Assembly (NCBI GenBank): GCA_038215095.1
Contig: JBBQRG010000053.1
Coordinates: forward strand, 1-21,546
From: DATACN01 sp038215095
Lineage (GTDB): Bacteria; Actinomycetota; Thermoleophilia; Solirubrobacterales; Thermoleophilaceae
Length of the DNA: 21,546 bases
Direction: 5' to 3'
The notes beneath the pieces were generated by a model that saw only the letters and a program-made list of their open reading frames with translations, ran no database searches and was not told where the DNA came from. Position numbers and translations under genes: made by a program. This document shows, piece by piece, positions 1-6,446 of this stretch. Each line of letters begins with the position of its first letter. Position 1 is the stretch's first letter.

Positions 1-153
1 GCCGTGCTCGTCGGTGCCGGTGAGGAAGAACACGTCCTCGCCGCGCTGGCGCATGTGGCGGGCCAGCACGTCGGCGGCGATCGTGGTGTACGCGTGGCCG
101 AGATGGGGCTCGGCGTTCACGTAGTAGATCGGGGTTGTCACATAAAAGGCCAC
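1..153 (-). CDS. metG: Methionyl-tRNA synthetase, N-terminal fragment (runs off the window)
   Basis: The enzyme charges tRNA-Met with methionine in the cytoplasm. Only the first 51 codons lie in the window. They begin MAFYVTTPIYYVNAEPHLGH and contain the class I HIGH-type signature (PHLGHAY, residues 16-22) and the conserved FFLTGTDEHG segment, which together are diagnostic of MetRS. I chose the GTG at 153 rather than the GTG at 141 because the family normally has a few residues before YVTTPIYYVN, and because a -10-like TAGAGT sits 8 bases upstream. The gene follows rsmI on the same strand after 28 bases, an order familiar from actinobacteria. The truncation is only the window edge. Confidence 0.95.
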   Translation of the reverse strand, partial: MAFYVTTPIYYVNAEPHLGHAYTTIAADVLARHMRQRGEDVFFLTGTDEHG

Positions 154-161
154 GGCTTTCG

Positions 162-167
162 ACTCTA
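162..167 (-). promoter_or_regulatory. Candidate -10 box for metG
   Basis: Read on the minus strand this is TAGAGT, a TANNNT hexamer, followed by 8 bases and then the metG GTG. That spacing would place transcription start at or next to the start codon, so metG could have its own leaderless transcript besides readthrough from rsmI. No convincing -35 is visible. Confidence 0.4.
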
Positions 168-181
168 CCCTCGGGAAAGCG

Positions 182-1021
182 TCATCCGCGCGCACCCGGC
201 CGAGCCGGGTGCTTGCGGCGGGTCAGAGCGCGATAGAGCGCATTCGCGCTGCCGCCGGTCAGGTCCGCCACCACCGCCGCGGCGGGCCGCGGCTTCGCTC
301 CGGCGTCCACCAGCTTGCGCAGCGCGTCGAGGCCCACCACCTCTCCCGGCTCCACGGGCGACGTCGGCCCGAACACGAGCGCCACCTCGCCCCGCGGCGG
401 GGTCTCCCCGTAGCGCTCGGCCAGCTCCGCGGTGGTGCCGCGCACCACCTCCTCGTGCGCCTTCGTCAGCTCGCGCGCCACGACCGCCTCGCGGGCGGGG
501 TCCACCTCGGCGGCCAGCGCCAGCGTGGCGGGCACCCTGCGCGGCGACTCGAAGGCAACGAGCGTGCCGCCCGGCTCGGAGAGCAGCTTTCGCAGCTCGC
601 CCTTCTTGCGCGGCAGGAAGCCCGCGAAGCGCCAGCTGTCGGACGGCAGCGCGGACGCCACCAGCGCCGCGATCGCCGCGCTCGGCCCCGGCAGCACCTC
701 CACCGGCAGGCCGGCAGCCACACACTCCCGTACAAGCACGAAGCCCGGGTCGGAGATCAACGGCATTCCGGCGTCGGACACGAGCGCCACGGTCTCGCCT
801 GCGCTCATGCGCTCAACCAGCTCGCGCGCCCGCTTGCGCTCGTTGTGCTCGTGGTAGGGCACGAGCTTCGCGCTCACCCCGTAGCGGTCGAGCAGCACGC
901 GCGTGCGCCGGGTGTCCTCGCAGGCCACGGCGTCGGCCTCGCGCAGCGCCGAGAGCACGCGCAGCGTCACATCCTCGAGGTTGCCGATCGGCGTCGGGCA
1001 CACAACCAGGCGGCCGCTCAC
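182..1021 (-). CDS. rsmI: 16S rRNA (cytidine-1402-2'-O)-methyltransferase RsmI
   Basis: RsmI 2'-O-methylates C1402 in the decoding centre of 16S rRNA using S-adenosylmethionine. The 279-residue protein has the usual family length and the expected order of signatures: TPIGNL at 10-15, ACEDTRRT at 33-40, YHEHNER around 56-62, VSDAGMPLISDPGF at 81-94 and LPGPSA around 110-115. This is the tetrapyrrole-methylase fold. The start is GTG, overlapping the stop of the upstream ROK kinase gene in a GTGA tetranucleotide, so the two are probably translationally coupled. metG follows after 28 bases. Nothing looks damaged and confidence in the identity is high. Confidence 0.96.
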   Translation of the reverse strand: MSGRLVVCPTPIGNLEDVTLRVLSALREADAVACEDTRRTRVLLDRYGVSAKLVPYHEHNERKRARELVERMSAGETVALVSDAGMPLISDPGFVLVRECVAAGLPVEVLPGPSAAIAALVASALPSDSWRFAGFLPRKKGELRKLLSEPGGTLVAFESPRRVPATLALAAEVDPAREAVVARELTKAHEEVVRGTTAELAERYGETPPRGEVALVFGPTSPVEPGEVVGLDALRKLVDAGAKPRPAAAVVADLTGGSANALYRALTRRKHPARPGARG

Positions 1022-1974
1022 CCCTCACCCCGTTCCAGTGCGAACAGCGCTGCGCCCACCATCCCGGACTCGTCGCCGAAGTGGGCCGGCACGATGCGCA
1101 CCGCCTCGCGGTTGGGCGGCAGCGCGTGGTCGGCCACCTCCTGGCGTGCGGGACCCAGGAGCAGCTCGCCGGCCGCCACCGCGCCGCCGCCGATCACGAT
1201 CACCTCGGGGTTGAACACGTTCACGAGGCCGGTCAACCCGGCCCCCAGCCGGCGGCCCACGGCGGCCAGCGCGGCCACGGCCGCCTCGTCGCCGGAGTGC
1301 GCGAGCTCGGTCACGTACTGGCCGCTGACGTGCTCGCCGGCCGCCAGCCGCCGCCCGATCGGCGACTCCGGCCGCTCGCCGCCGGCCGCCTCGCCCGCCA
1401 GCCCGATCGCGCTGCCGGACGCCACCACCTCCAGGCAGCCGTGCCCGGGACAGTCGCCCGGGCACGCAGCGCCGTGCAGGTCCACCACCAGGTGCCCGAG
1501 CTCGCCGGCGGCGCCCGTGGCGCCGCGGTAGACCTTGCCGTCGATCACGATGCCGCCGCCGATGCCGGTGCCGAGCGCCAGCATCAGCGCGTGCCTGGCG
1601 CCCCGAGCGGCGCCGCGGCGGTGCTCCGCCAGCAGCGCCAGGTTGGCGTCGTTGTCCACGTGCACGGGCAGGCCCAGGCGCTCGCTCATGAGGTCGCGGA
1701 AGGGCACGTCGTCGAGTGGCAGGTGGTTCGACCAGACCGAGACGCCCGTGTCAGGGGCCACCAGCGAGGGGATTCCGAAGCCCACGGCCTCGACGTCGGG
1801 AGCGGCCGCGCGGACCTCCTCGACCGCCTCCACGAAGGTGTCGAGCGTCGTCCCGCGGTCGTCCCCGCGCCACGTGCGGCGCACCCGGTGGTGCACGACA
1901 AGCTGCTCGTCGACCACGCCGCCCAGCAGCTTCGTGCCCCCCGCGTCGATGCCGATGACGCGCCTAGGCGGCAT
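1018..1974 (-). CDS. ROK-family sugar kinase, probable glucokinase
   Basis: The protein is predicted to phosphorylate glucose or a related hexose with ATP in the cytosol. It has 318 residues, typical of ROK kinases. Visible signatures are the phosphate-binding loop IGIDAGGTK (7-15), the catalytic aspartate D109 in VDNDAN, the second glycine-rich motif LGTGIGGG (134-141), GELGH (157-161), and a zinc site formed by H161 with C171, C175 and C180 in a CxxxCPGHGCLE arrangement. A single CPG insertion distinguishes this from the textbook CxCGxxGCxE. A ROK repressor is less likely because there is no N-terminal winged helix. The ATG at 1974 lies 6 bases after a TATCGT box. The gene leads an operon with rsmI through a GTGA overlap. 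The sugar substrate is not proven. Confidence 0.88.
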   Translation of the reverse strand: MPPRRVIGIDAGGTKLLGGVVDEQLVVHHRVRRTWRGDDRGTTLDTFVEAVEEVRAAAPDVEAVGFGIPSLVAPDTGVSVWSNHLPLDDVPFRDLMSERLGLPVHVDNDANLALLAEHRRGAARGARHALMLALGTGIGGGIVIDGKVYRGATGAAGELGHLVVDLHGAACPGDCPGHGCLEVVASGSAIGLAGEAAGGERPESPIGRRLAAGEHVSGQYVTELAHSGDEAAVAALAAVGRRLGAGLTGLVNVFNPEVIVIGGGAVAAGELLLGPARQEVADHALPPNREAVRIVPAHFGDESGMVGAALFALERGEG

Positions 1975-1980
1975 GGCCGG

Positions 1981-1990
1981 ACGATATACA
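1981..1990. promoter_or_regulatory. Overlapping divergent -10 boxes between the ROK kinase and LCP genes
   Basis: Only 20 bases separate the two divergent start codons. On the minus strand TATCGT (1986 down to 1981) is followed by 6 bases and the kinase ATG. On the plus strand TATACA (1985-1990) is followed by 4 or 7 bases and a GTG of the LCP gene. Both boxes use the same AT-rich decamer, so the two promoters would compete for polymerase, and both transcripts would be leaderless or nearly so. Confidence 0.45.
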
Positions 1991-1994
1991 GAGG

Positions 1995-3083
1995 GTGGTG
2001 AACGATCCCCAGGGACCCCCCGAGCCGTCCGGCAAGCAGCGTCCCGAGTACAAGGTCTACCGCTCGCGGCGCAGCCCGCTGTCGGGCATGCGCAAGCCCG
2101 GCGGGCTGGGCTCGCTGAAGCGCCCCTTCCGCGGCCGCCGCGATCGCGGCCCGCGCGGCCGCAAGCCGCTTTCCCCCGGGCGCATCGTGGCCTGGATCGC
2201 CGCGGCGGTCGCCTTCTGGCTGCTGTTCTCGCTGGTCGTCTTCATGATCAGCGCGCAGGTCGAGTCGGGCGCCTCCGACAGCACCAAGCGGGCGCTTTCG
2301 AGCCAGGGCACCCTGCTCAGCGGCAGCAACGTGTTGATCCTCGGCTCCGACACCCGCACCGGCGCTTCGATCGACAAGACGCAGCAGGGACCACCCCGGG
2401 CGGACAGCATCATGGTCGTCCACGTGGCGTTGGGCAGCGTGCGAAAGCTGTCGATACCGCGAGACTCCTACGCGCAGATCCCGGGCCACAACGCACAGAA
2501 GATCAACGCGTCATACGCGCTGGGCGGGGCGCCGCTCACGATCGAGACCGTCCAGGGCTTCCTCGGCAACGGCATCAAGATCAACCACATCGTGGAGGTG
2601 GACTTCAAGGACTTCCCGAAGCTGATCGACGCGCTGGGCGGCGTGACGGTGGACAACAAGACGAAGATCTGCTCGCCCGGCTTCGACAACTTCTGGAAGG
2701 GCTTCAAGCTCTCGAAGGGCCAGCACCACCTGACGGGCAAGCAGGCACTCGGCTACTCGCGGGTGAGGAAGAACCCCTGCGCCCCGAACGAGAACGACCT
2801 CGACCGGGCGCGGCGCCAGCAGGAGGTGTTCACGGCCATGCCCAAGGCGCTCCTGAAGCCCACGACCTTCCTGAAGTACCCGCTCGTGGCCTGGCGCGCG
2901 CCGAAGGCGCTCAAGACGGACATGAAGGGTCCGGGCCTGCTGGCGCTGTTCGCGGACCTGGCAACGGGCGGCTCCGCACCCGCCGAGGTGCTCGAGCCCT
3001 CCTGCCTGGGCTGCGGCCCCGGCAACTCGCTGATGGTGTCCCAGGGCGCGAAGGCGGACGCCGTCAAGAAGCTCGAGGGCTAG
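1995..3083 (+). CDS. LytR-CpsA-Psr (LCP) family cell-wall ligase
   Basis: LCP enzymes transfer lipid-linked glycopolymers to peptidoglycan outside the membrane. The protein starts with about 60 basic, proline-rich cytosolic residues, then one membrane segment (about 63-87), then the LCP domain. The polyprenyl-phosphate and metal-binding residues are recognisable: SDTR (118-121), RADS (135-138), IPRDS (154-158), KINASYALGG (169-178), YSRVR (254-258) and DLDRARRQQEV (268-278). Four extracellular cysteines (C226, C262, C337, C340) could form two disulfides. Two adjacent GTGs (1995, 1998) are possible starts. The second sits 7 bases after TATACA, which fits leaderless initiation. The stop shares a CTAG with the stop of the convergent VOC remnant. 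The natural glycopolymer is unknown. Confidence 0.92.
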   Translation: MVNDPQGPPEPSGKQRPEYKVYRSRRSPLSGMRKPGGLGSLKRPFRGRRDRGPRGRKPLSPGRIVAWIAAAVAFWLLFSLVVFMISAQVESGASDSTKRALSSQGTLLSGSNVLILGSDTRTGASIDKTQQGPPRADSIMVVHVALGSVRKLSIPRDSYAQIPGHNAQKINASYALGGAPLTIETVQGFLGNGIKINHIVEVDFKDFPKLIDALGGVTVDNKTKICSPGFDNFWKGFKLSKGQHHLTGKQALGYSRVRKNPCAPNENDLDRARRQQEVFTAMPKALLKPTTFLKYPLVAWRAPKALKTDMKGPGLLALFADLATGGSAPAEVLEPSCLGCGPGNSLMVSQGAKADAVKKLEG

Positions 3084-3410
3084 TCGTGCAGCCAGGGGGC
3101 GAAGGAGATGCCCACGATCGAGCCCTCGGCCGATAGCAGCCGCGCCACGGTCTGCCCCCAGGGCTCGGTCCGGGCGGGGTGCAGCAGCGAGAATCCCTTC
3201 GCCTCGAGCTCCTCGGCGCCGGCCTGAACGGCCTCGGCGTCCTCGACTTCGAACTCGATGCTCACCTGCGGCACCGTCAGCTCCTCGGGCCATTCGCCCG
3301 TGCCGAAGCAGGCCTCCGCCGCCTGGGACAGCGGCCAGACACCGAAGTGCTTGCTGCCGCCCACCTTCTCGCTCGACCAGTAGCACGCTCGCGATGAAGA
3401 GGACGTTCAA
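3080..3410 (-). pseudogene. VOC/glyoxalase-superfamily gene broken by an internal frameshifting deletion
   Basis: Intact relatives are roughly 125-135 residue VOC-fold proteins that begin MNVLFIAS and end with an EPWGQTVARLLS...GISFAPWLH segment. Here a TTG start at 3410 has an excellent ribosome site (AAAGGAG, 6-base spacer) and gives MNVLFIASV. The rest of the protein (SSEKVGGSKHFGVWPLSQAA onward) lies in another frame with no usable start close by. About 30 residues of the first beta-alpha-beta module are missing, and the join falls near 3374-3386. The downstream part is well preserved, so the lesion looks recent or is an assembly error. A shortened protein starting at GTG 3364 (94 residues) is conceivable but would lack half the fold. 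The neighbour is a divergent AraC-type regulator. Confidence 0.75.
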
Positions 3411-3416
3411 CTCGGG

Positions 3417-3423
3417 CTCCTTT
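3417..3423 (-). promoter_or_regulatory. Strong ribosome binding site of the broken VOC gene
   Basis: Minus-strand AAAGGAG is followed by 6 bases and TTG at 3410. It decides the original start of the VOC gene and shows that the MNVLFIAS stub was a genuine N-terminus, which supports the pseudogene reading. Confidence 0.75.
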
Positions 3424-3428
3424 CGCTC

Positions 3429-4166
3429 ATGGCACCATCAGAGCAGAGGCCCCGGGCACCCGTCTTGAACGAATCGGACACCTATCGCGAGTTCGCACCA
3501 CCCGCCCACCTGCGCGGATCGATCGCCTGCTTCTGGATGCGGCGCGGCGACGGCGCGACGGTGCGGATCCTGCCGGACGCCTGCTCGGACATCGTCTGGC
3601 GCGCCGGCAAGGGGGCTGTGCTCGCGGGCCCTGACACCGGGCCCTCGTTCTCGCTCACCCGGCCCGGCGACCTGATCGTGGGCGCGCGCTTCCTGCCCGG
3701 CGCCGCTCCGGCGCTTGGGCTGCCGCTGGACGAGCTGCGCGACAGCAGGGTGCCCCTCGCGGAGCTTGGCCTGGACCCGCGCGAGCAGCTCAGCGGCGAT
3801 GCCGAGCCCGGCGACGCGCCCGCGCTCGTGGCCGCCGCGGCGTCGCGACTGTGCGCGGCCGGCTCCCGGGACCGGTCCGTGCAGGCTGCCGCGCTACGCC
3901 TGCTGGATCCGCGCCAGCGCGTGGACAGCCTGGCCGGCGACCTCGGGCTGAGCGAGCGCCAGCTGCGCCGGCGCTGCCGGGCCTCGGTGGGCTACGGGCC
4001 GAAGACGCTGCAGCGGGTGCTCCGCCTGAGGGTCTTCATCCGGGCCGGCGAGCCAGAGCTGGCCAGGGCTGCCCTCGACGCCGGCTTCTCCGACCAGTCG
4101 CACCTCGCCAGGGAGTGCCGGCGCCTGACCGGCCTGCCGCCGACCGCCCTCAGGGCGCTCGGCTAG
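3429..4166 (+). CDS. AraC/XylS-type transcriptional regulator with an N-terminal cupin-like sensor region
   Basis: This is a 245-residue DNA-binding protein. Residues about 15-125 resemble the N-terminal domain often found in AraC-like regulators, with YREFAPPAHLRGSIACFW, LPDACSDIVW and GARFLPGAAPALG motifs. Residues about 165-242 form the double helix-turn-helix: helix pair 1 around RVDSLAGDLGLSERQLRRRC, pair 2 around AALDAGFSDQSHLARECRR, ending in the usual TGLPPTALR. Its start is 18 bases from the start of the divergent VOC remnant. Regulators of this type are commonly paired with VOC genes, so control of that gene is a reasonable inference. No ribosome site precedes the ATG at 3429; a TTG at 3465 just before NESDTYREF is an alternative. 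The stop interlocks with the fmdB stop in one CTAG. Confidence 0.87.
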   Translation: MAPSEQRPRAPVLNESDTYREFAPPAHLRGSIACFWMRRGDGATVRILPDACSDIVWRAGKGAVLAGPDTGPSFSLTRPGDLIVGARFLPGAAPALGLPLDELRDSRVPLAELGLDPREQLSGDAEPGDAPALVAAAASRLCAAGSRDRSVQAAALRLLDPRQRVDSLAGDLGLSERQLRRRCRASVGYGPKTLQRVLRLRVFIRAGEPELARAALDAGFSDQSHLARECRRLTGLPPTALRALG

Positions 4167-4531
4167 TCGCCGCTGGAGGCCTTGGTCTTCGAGTCCGAGC
4201 TCTTGGAGTCCGAGCTCTTGGAGTCCGAGCTCTTGGAGTCGGAGCTCTTGGAGTCGGAGCCCTTCGAGTCCGAGCTCTTGGACTCCTTGGACGACGACTC
4301 GGAGCTACCGGATTCGCCACCGGAGGACGAGCCGTCGCTGCCGCTACCCTTCTTCTGCTTGCCGTAGTCGGTGTTGTAGAAGCCCGAGCCCTTGAAGTGA
4401 ACGGCCACGGGGTGGAAGACGCGCTGCGCCGGCGCCCCGCAGGTCGTGCAGCTCTCGAGCGCATCGTCGGCCATCCGCTGGATCACCTCGAACAGATGGT
4501 CGTTCTCGCAGCGGTACTCGTACGTGGGCAT
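4163..4531 (-). CDS. FmdB-type zinc-ribbon protein, likely a Ruc-like redox chaperone
   Basis: The 122-residue protein begins MPTYEYRC, the hallmark of FmdB zinc ribbons. Candidate metal ligands are C8, H12, C28 and C31; the usual CxxC of the first knuckle is replaced by CENDH. The conserved core ends with VHFKGSGFYNTDYG (about 44-57), followed by a disordered Ser/Lys/Asp/Gly tail with six KSSDS-type repeats. This architecture matches mycobacterial Ruc (Rv0991c), a zinc-ribbon chaperone activated by oxidation and controlled by the heat-shock repressor HrcA. The CIRCE-like operator over this start codon makes the parallel stronger. The chaperone role here is inferred. With only three cysteines the redox switch may differ. 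The -10 box TATACT lies 9 bases before the ATG. glyS is divergent. Confidence 0.88.
   Translation of the reverse strand: MPTYEYRCENDHLFEVIQRMADDALESCTTCGAPAQRVFHPVAVHFKGSGFYNTDYGKQKKGSGSDGSSSGGESGSSESSSKESKSSDSKGSDSKSSDSKSSDSKSSDSKSSDSKTKASSGD
4191..4280 (-). repeat. Six tandem 15-base repeats in the fmdB tail
   Basis: The plus-strand unit GAGTCCGAGCTCTTG is repeated six times without gaps. Units 1, 2, 3 and 6 are identical, and units 4 and 5 carry one to a few substitutions. Each unit encodes the pentapeptide KSSDS on the minus strand. The near identity at the DNA level points to recent expansion by slippage or unequal recombination, always in multiples of five codons so the frame is kept. 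Confidence 0.93.
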
Positions 4532-4555
4532 GGCACTCCGAGTATACGAGTGCCA
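4531..4555. promoter_or_regulatory. CIRCE-like operator (HrcA heat-shock repressor site)
   Basis: TGGCACTC and GAGTGCCA form a perfect 8-base inverted repeat separated by exactly 9 bases. The CIRCE consensus is TTAGCACTC-N9-GAGTGCTAA. Counting nine bases per arm, the left arm (4530-4538) matches 7 of 9 and the right arm (4548-4556) matches 8 of 9. The left arm touches the first base of the fmdB start codon, and the 9-base spacer contains the fmdB -10 box TATACT, so bound HrcA would block the promoter. The right arm also lies about where a -35 for the divergent glyS would fall. Confidence 0.82.
4541..4546 (-). promoter_or_regulatory. -10 box of fmdB, inside the CIRCE spacer
   Basis: Minus-strand TATACT matches the -10 consensus TATAAT at five of six positions. 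The fmdB ATG follows after 9 bases, so the transcript would have a leader of only a few bases. No clear -35 is seen in the 17-base window upstream. Confidence 0.6.
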
Positions 4556-4575
4556 ATCGGCTCTGACGCTCCCGC

Positions 4576-4581
4576 TAGATT
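4576..4581 (+). promoter_or_regulatory. Candidate -10 box for glyS
   Basis: TAGATT fits TANNNT and lies 31 bases before the glyS ATG at 4613, giving a leader of about 25 bases. It also overlaps an in-frame TTG (4580), which argues against that TTG being the start if this promoter is used. No strong -35 or Shine-Dalgarno is visible. Confidence 0.3.
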
Positions 4582-4612
4582 GGCCCCTATCGCGGTCGCC
4601 GACGCAGTCACC

Positions 4613-5938
4613 ATGGAGAAAATCGTCGCTCTCTGCAAGCGGCGCGGATTCATCTTCCAGAGCTCCGAGATCTACGGCGGCCTTGCCTCGACCTACGACT
4701 ACGGCCACTACGGAGTGCTGCTGAAGTCGAACGTGAAGGCCGAGTGGTGGCGCGCGAACGTGCAGGAGCGCGACGACGTGGTGGCACTCGACGCGGCGAT
4801 CCTCATGCACCCGCGCACGTGGGAGGCCTCCGGGCACCTCGCGGGCTTCACCGACCCGCTCGTGCAGTGCCTCGGCAAGTGCAAGCGGCGCTGGCGCGAG
4901 GACCACCTGCGCGAGGAGCAGCCCGAGGGCGAGCTGAAGTGCCCGGAGTGCGGCGGCGACCTGTCGGAGCCGCGCAACTTCAACCTCATGTTCGAGACCC
5001 ACATGGGCCCCGTCCAGGACGAGGGTTCGATCGTGTACCTGCGCCCGGAGACCGCCCAGGGCATCTTCGTCAACTTCAAGAACGTCCTGCAGTTCGCCCG
5101 CAAGAAGCCGCCCTTCGGGATCGCCCAGGTCGGCAAGGCGTTCCGCAACGAGATCACCCCCGGCAACTTCATCTTCCGCACGCGCGAGTTCGAGCAGATG
5201 GAGATCGAGTTCTTCACCCCGCCGGCCGACGCCCCGAAGTGGCACATGCACTGGATGGACGAGCGCATCCGCTGGTACAAGGAGCTCGGCATCCGCGAGG
5301 ACAAGCTGCGGCTGCGCGAGCACGGGCCCGACGAGCTGTCGCACTACTCGAGCGCGACCTCGGACATCGAGTACCTCTTCCCGATGGGCTGGTCAGAGCT
5401 CGAGGGCATCGCCAACCGCGGCGACTTCGACCTGACCCAGCACCAGAACGCGTCCGGCGACAAGCTCGACTACGTGGACACCGCCACCGGTGAGCGCTAC
5501 GTGCCGTACGTGATCGAGCCCTCGGCCGGCGCCGACCGCGCGACGCTGGCGTTCATGGTGGATGCCTATGACGAGGAGGAGGTCGAGGGCCGCCAGCGCA
5601 CGCTGCTGCGCCTGCACCCGCGGCTCGCCCCGGTGAAGGTGGCCGTGATGCCGCTCCTGAACAAGGAGGGCATGCCCGAGCTGGCGCGCGACGTCTACGA
5701 GCAGCTTCGCCGCCGCATGCCGGCCGAGTACGACCAGGGCGGCTCGATCGGCAAGCGCTACCGCCGCCAAGACGAGATCGGCACACCCTGGGGCGTGACC
5801 GTGGACCACCAGACCCTCGAGGACCGCACGGTGACCCTGCGCGACAGGGACACGCTCGACCAATCGCGTTTCGCGATTGACGACTTAGACGACGAGCTTG
5901 CGCGGCGGCTCGACGCCCCCTGGCGTAGCCCGAAGTAG
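4613..5938 (+). CDS. glyS: Glycyl-tRNA synthetase (dimeric, class II)
   Basis: The enzyme charges tRNA-Gly in the cytosol. From ATG 4613 it has 441 residues, normal for the alpha2-type GlyRS. It opens MEKIVALCKRRGFIFQSSEI, carries a zinc knuckle with C86, C90, C110 and C113, the RPETAQG segment (144-150), class II motif 2 (GKAFRNEITPGNFIFRTREF, 174-193) and motif 3 (IEPSAGADRATLAF), then a C-terminal anticodon-binding domain with APVKVAVMPLL and EIGTPWGVTVD. The open frame extends far upstream, but that part is antisense to fmdB and not GlyRS-like. A TTG at 4580 in the same frame would add 11 residues. It is single-copy housekeeping, divergent from fmdB across the CIRCE site. No terminator is evident in the 91 bases after it. 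Confidence 0.96.
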   Translation: MEKIVALCKRRGFIFQSSEIYGGLASTYDYGHYGVLLKSNVKAEWWRANVQERDDVVALDAAILMHPRTWEASGHLAGFTDPLVQCLGKCKRRWREDHLREEQPEGELKCPECGGDLSEPRNFNLMFETHMGPVQDEGSIVYLRPETAQGIFVNFKNVLQFARKKPPFGIAQVGKAFRNEITPGNFIFRTREFEQMEIEFFTPPADAPKWHMHWMDERIRWYKELGIREDKLRLREHGPDELSHYSSATSDIEYLFPMGWSELEGIANRGDFDLTQHQNASGDKLDYVDTATGERYVPYVIEPSAGADRATLAFMVDAYDEEEVEGRQRTLLRLHPRLAPVKVAVMPLLNKEGMPELARDVYEQLRRRMPAEYDQGGSIGKRYRRQDEIGTPWGVTVDHQTLEDRTVTLRDRDTLDQSRFAIDDLDDELARRLDAPWRSPK

Positions 5939-6029
5939 GAGAACGAGCGCGCTTCCACGGTTGGCTCCCAGGCAAGCCGCGTCCACCGCGTTGCCCCGCG
6001 CCCCCAAGGCCAACGGGTGGCGCTGCGCC
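5939..6029. other. Convergent intergenic gap without recognisable signal
   Basis: These 91 bases separate the convergent glyS and flavin-reductase-like genes. They hold only a weak, widely spaced inverted repeat (GTTGGC near 5959, GCCAAC near 6009) and no T-tract, so no intrinsic terminator can be claimed. Confidence 0.5.
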
Positions 6030-6437
6030 CTAGCCCTCGGCGAAGCGGCGCAGCTCTTCCGCGATCGCCGCGTCGGACTCGGCCACGGCCGGGTCCGGCC
6101 GCTGCCAGCGGGCGCCGTCCAGCATCTCGGTGCGGCCGTCGGCGAGGTGGTCGGCCACGCTCGTCACGCGCAGCTCCACGGCCGCGACCGGCGCCGCTGC
6201 GAGCCGCTCCGCCACCACCCGCGCCTCGCCGTAAGCGGTGAACGCCACGCTCTCGCCCAGCAGGCAGAAGGCGACCTGCGGGTCGGCCTGCAGCCGGGCG
6301 AGCGTCTCCCGCCGCGCGCCCAGCGCCAGCAGCAGCCGCTCGGCACCCGCCCGCACCGCGGTCGACACGGGTATCGCGTGGGGTCCGCTCACGCACAGCA
6401 CGCCGGGCGTTCCCGGCTCCCAGCTCGGCAGCGACAC
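6030..6437 (-). CDS. Pyridoxamine-5'-phosphate-oxidase-like FMN-binding split-barrel protein
   Basis: This 135-residue protein resembles the split-barrel flavin/F420-binding superfamily: IPVSTAVRAG (22-31), a RRETLARLQADPQVAFCLLG segment (42-61) and AFTAYGEARVV (65-75) follow the usual strand order in which a small protein binds a flavin or deazaflavin at a dimer interface. The C-terminal part (DHLADGRTEMLDGARWQ) is shared by relatives I recall from actinobacteria. The exact cofactor and substrate cannot be read from sequence, and it need not make pyridoxal phosphate. The GTG start is 9 bases after the MMPL stop, so it is probably the last gene of the TetR-MMPL unit. Confidence 0.72.
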   Translation of the reverse strand: MSLPSWEPGTPGVLCVSGPHAIPVSTAVRAGAERLLLALGARRETLARLQADPQVAFCLLGESVAFTAYGEARVVAERLAAAPVAAVELRVTSVADHLADGRTEMLDGARWQRPDPAVAESDAAIAEELRRFAEG

Positions 6438-6446
6438 CGGCCGAGC

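Noticed and set aside
4..2001. Long plus-strand open frame opposite metG, rsmI and the ROK kinase
   Set aside because: It is Arg/Pro/Ala low-complexity translation antisense to clearly conserved genes, as expected from high GC; it has no domain.
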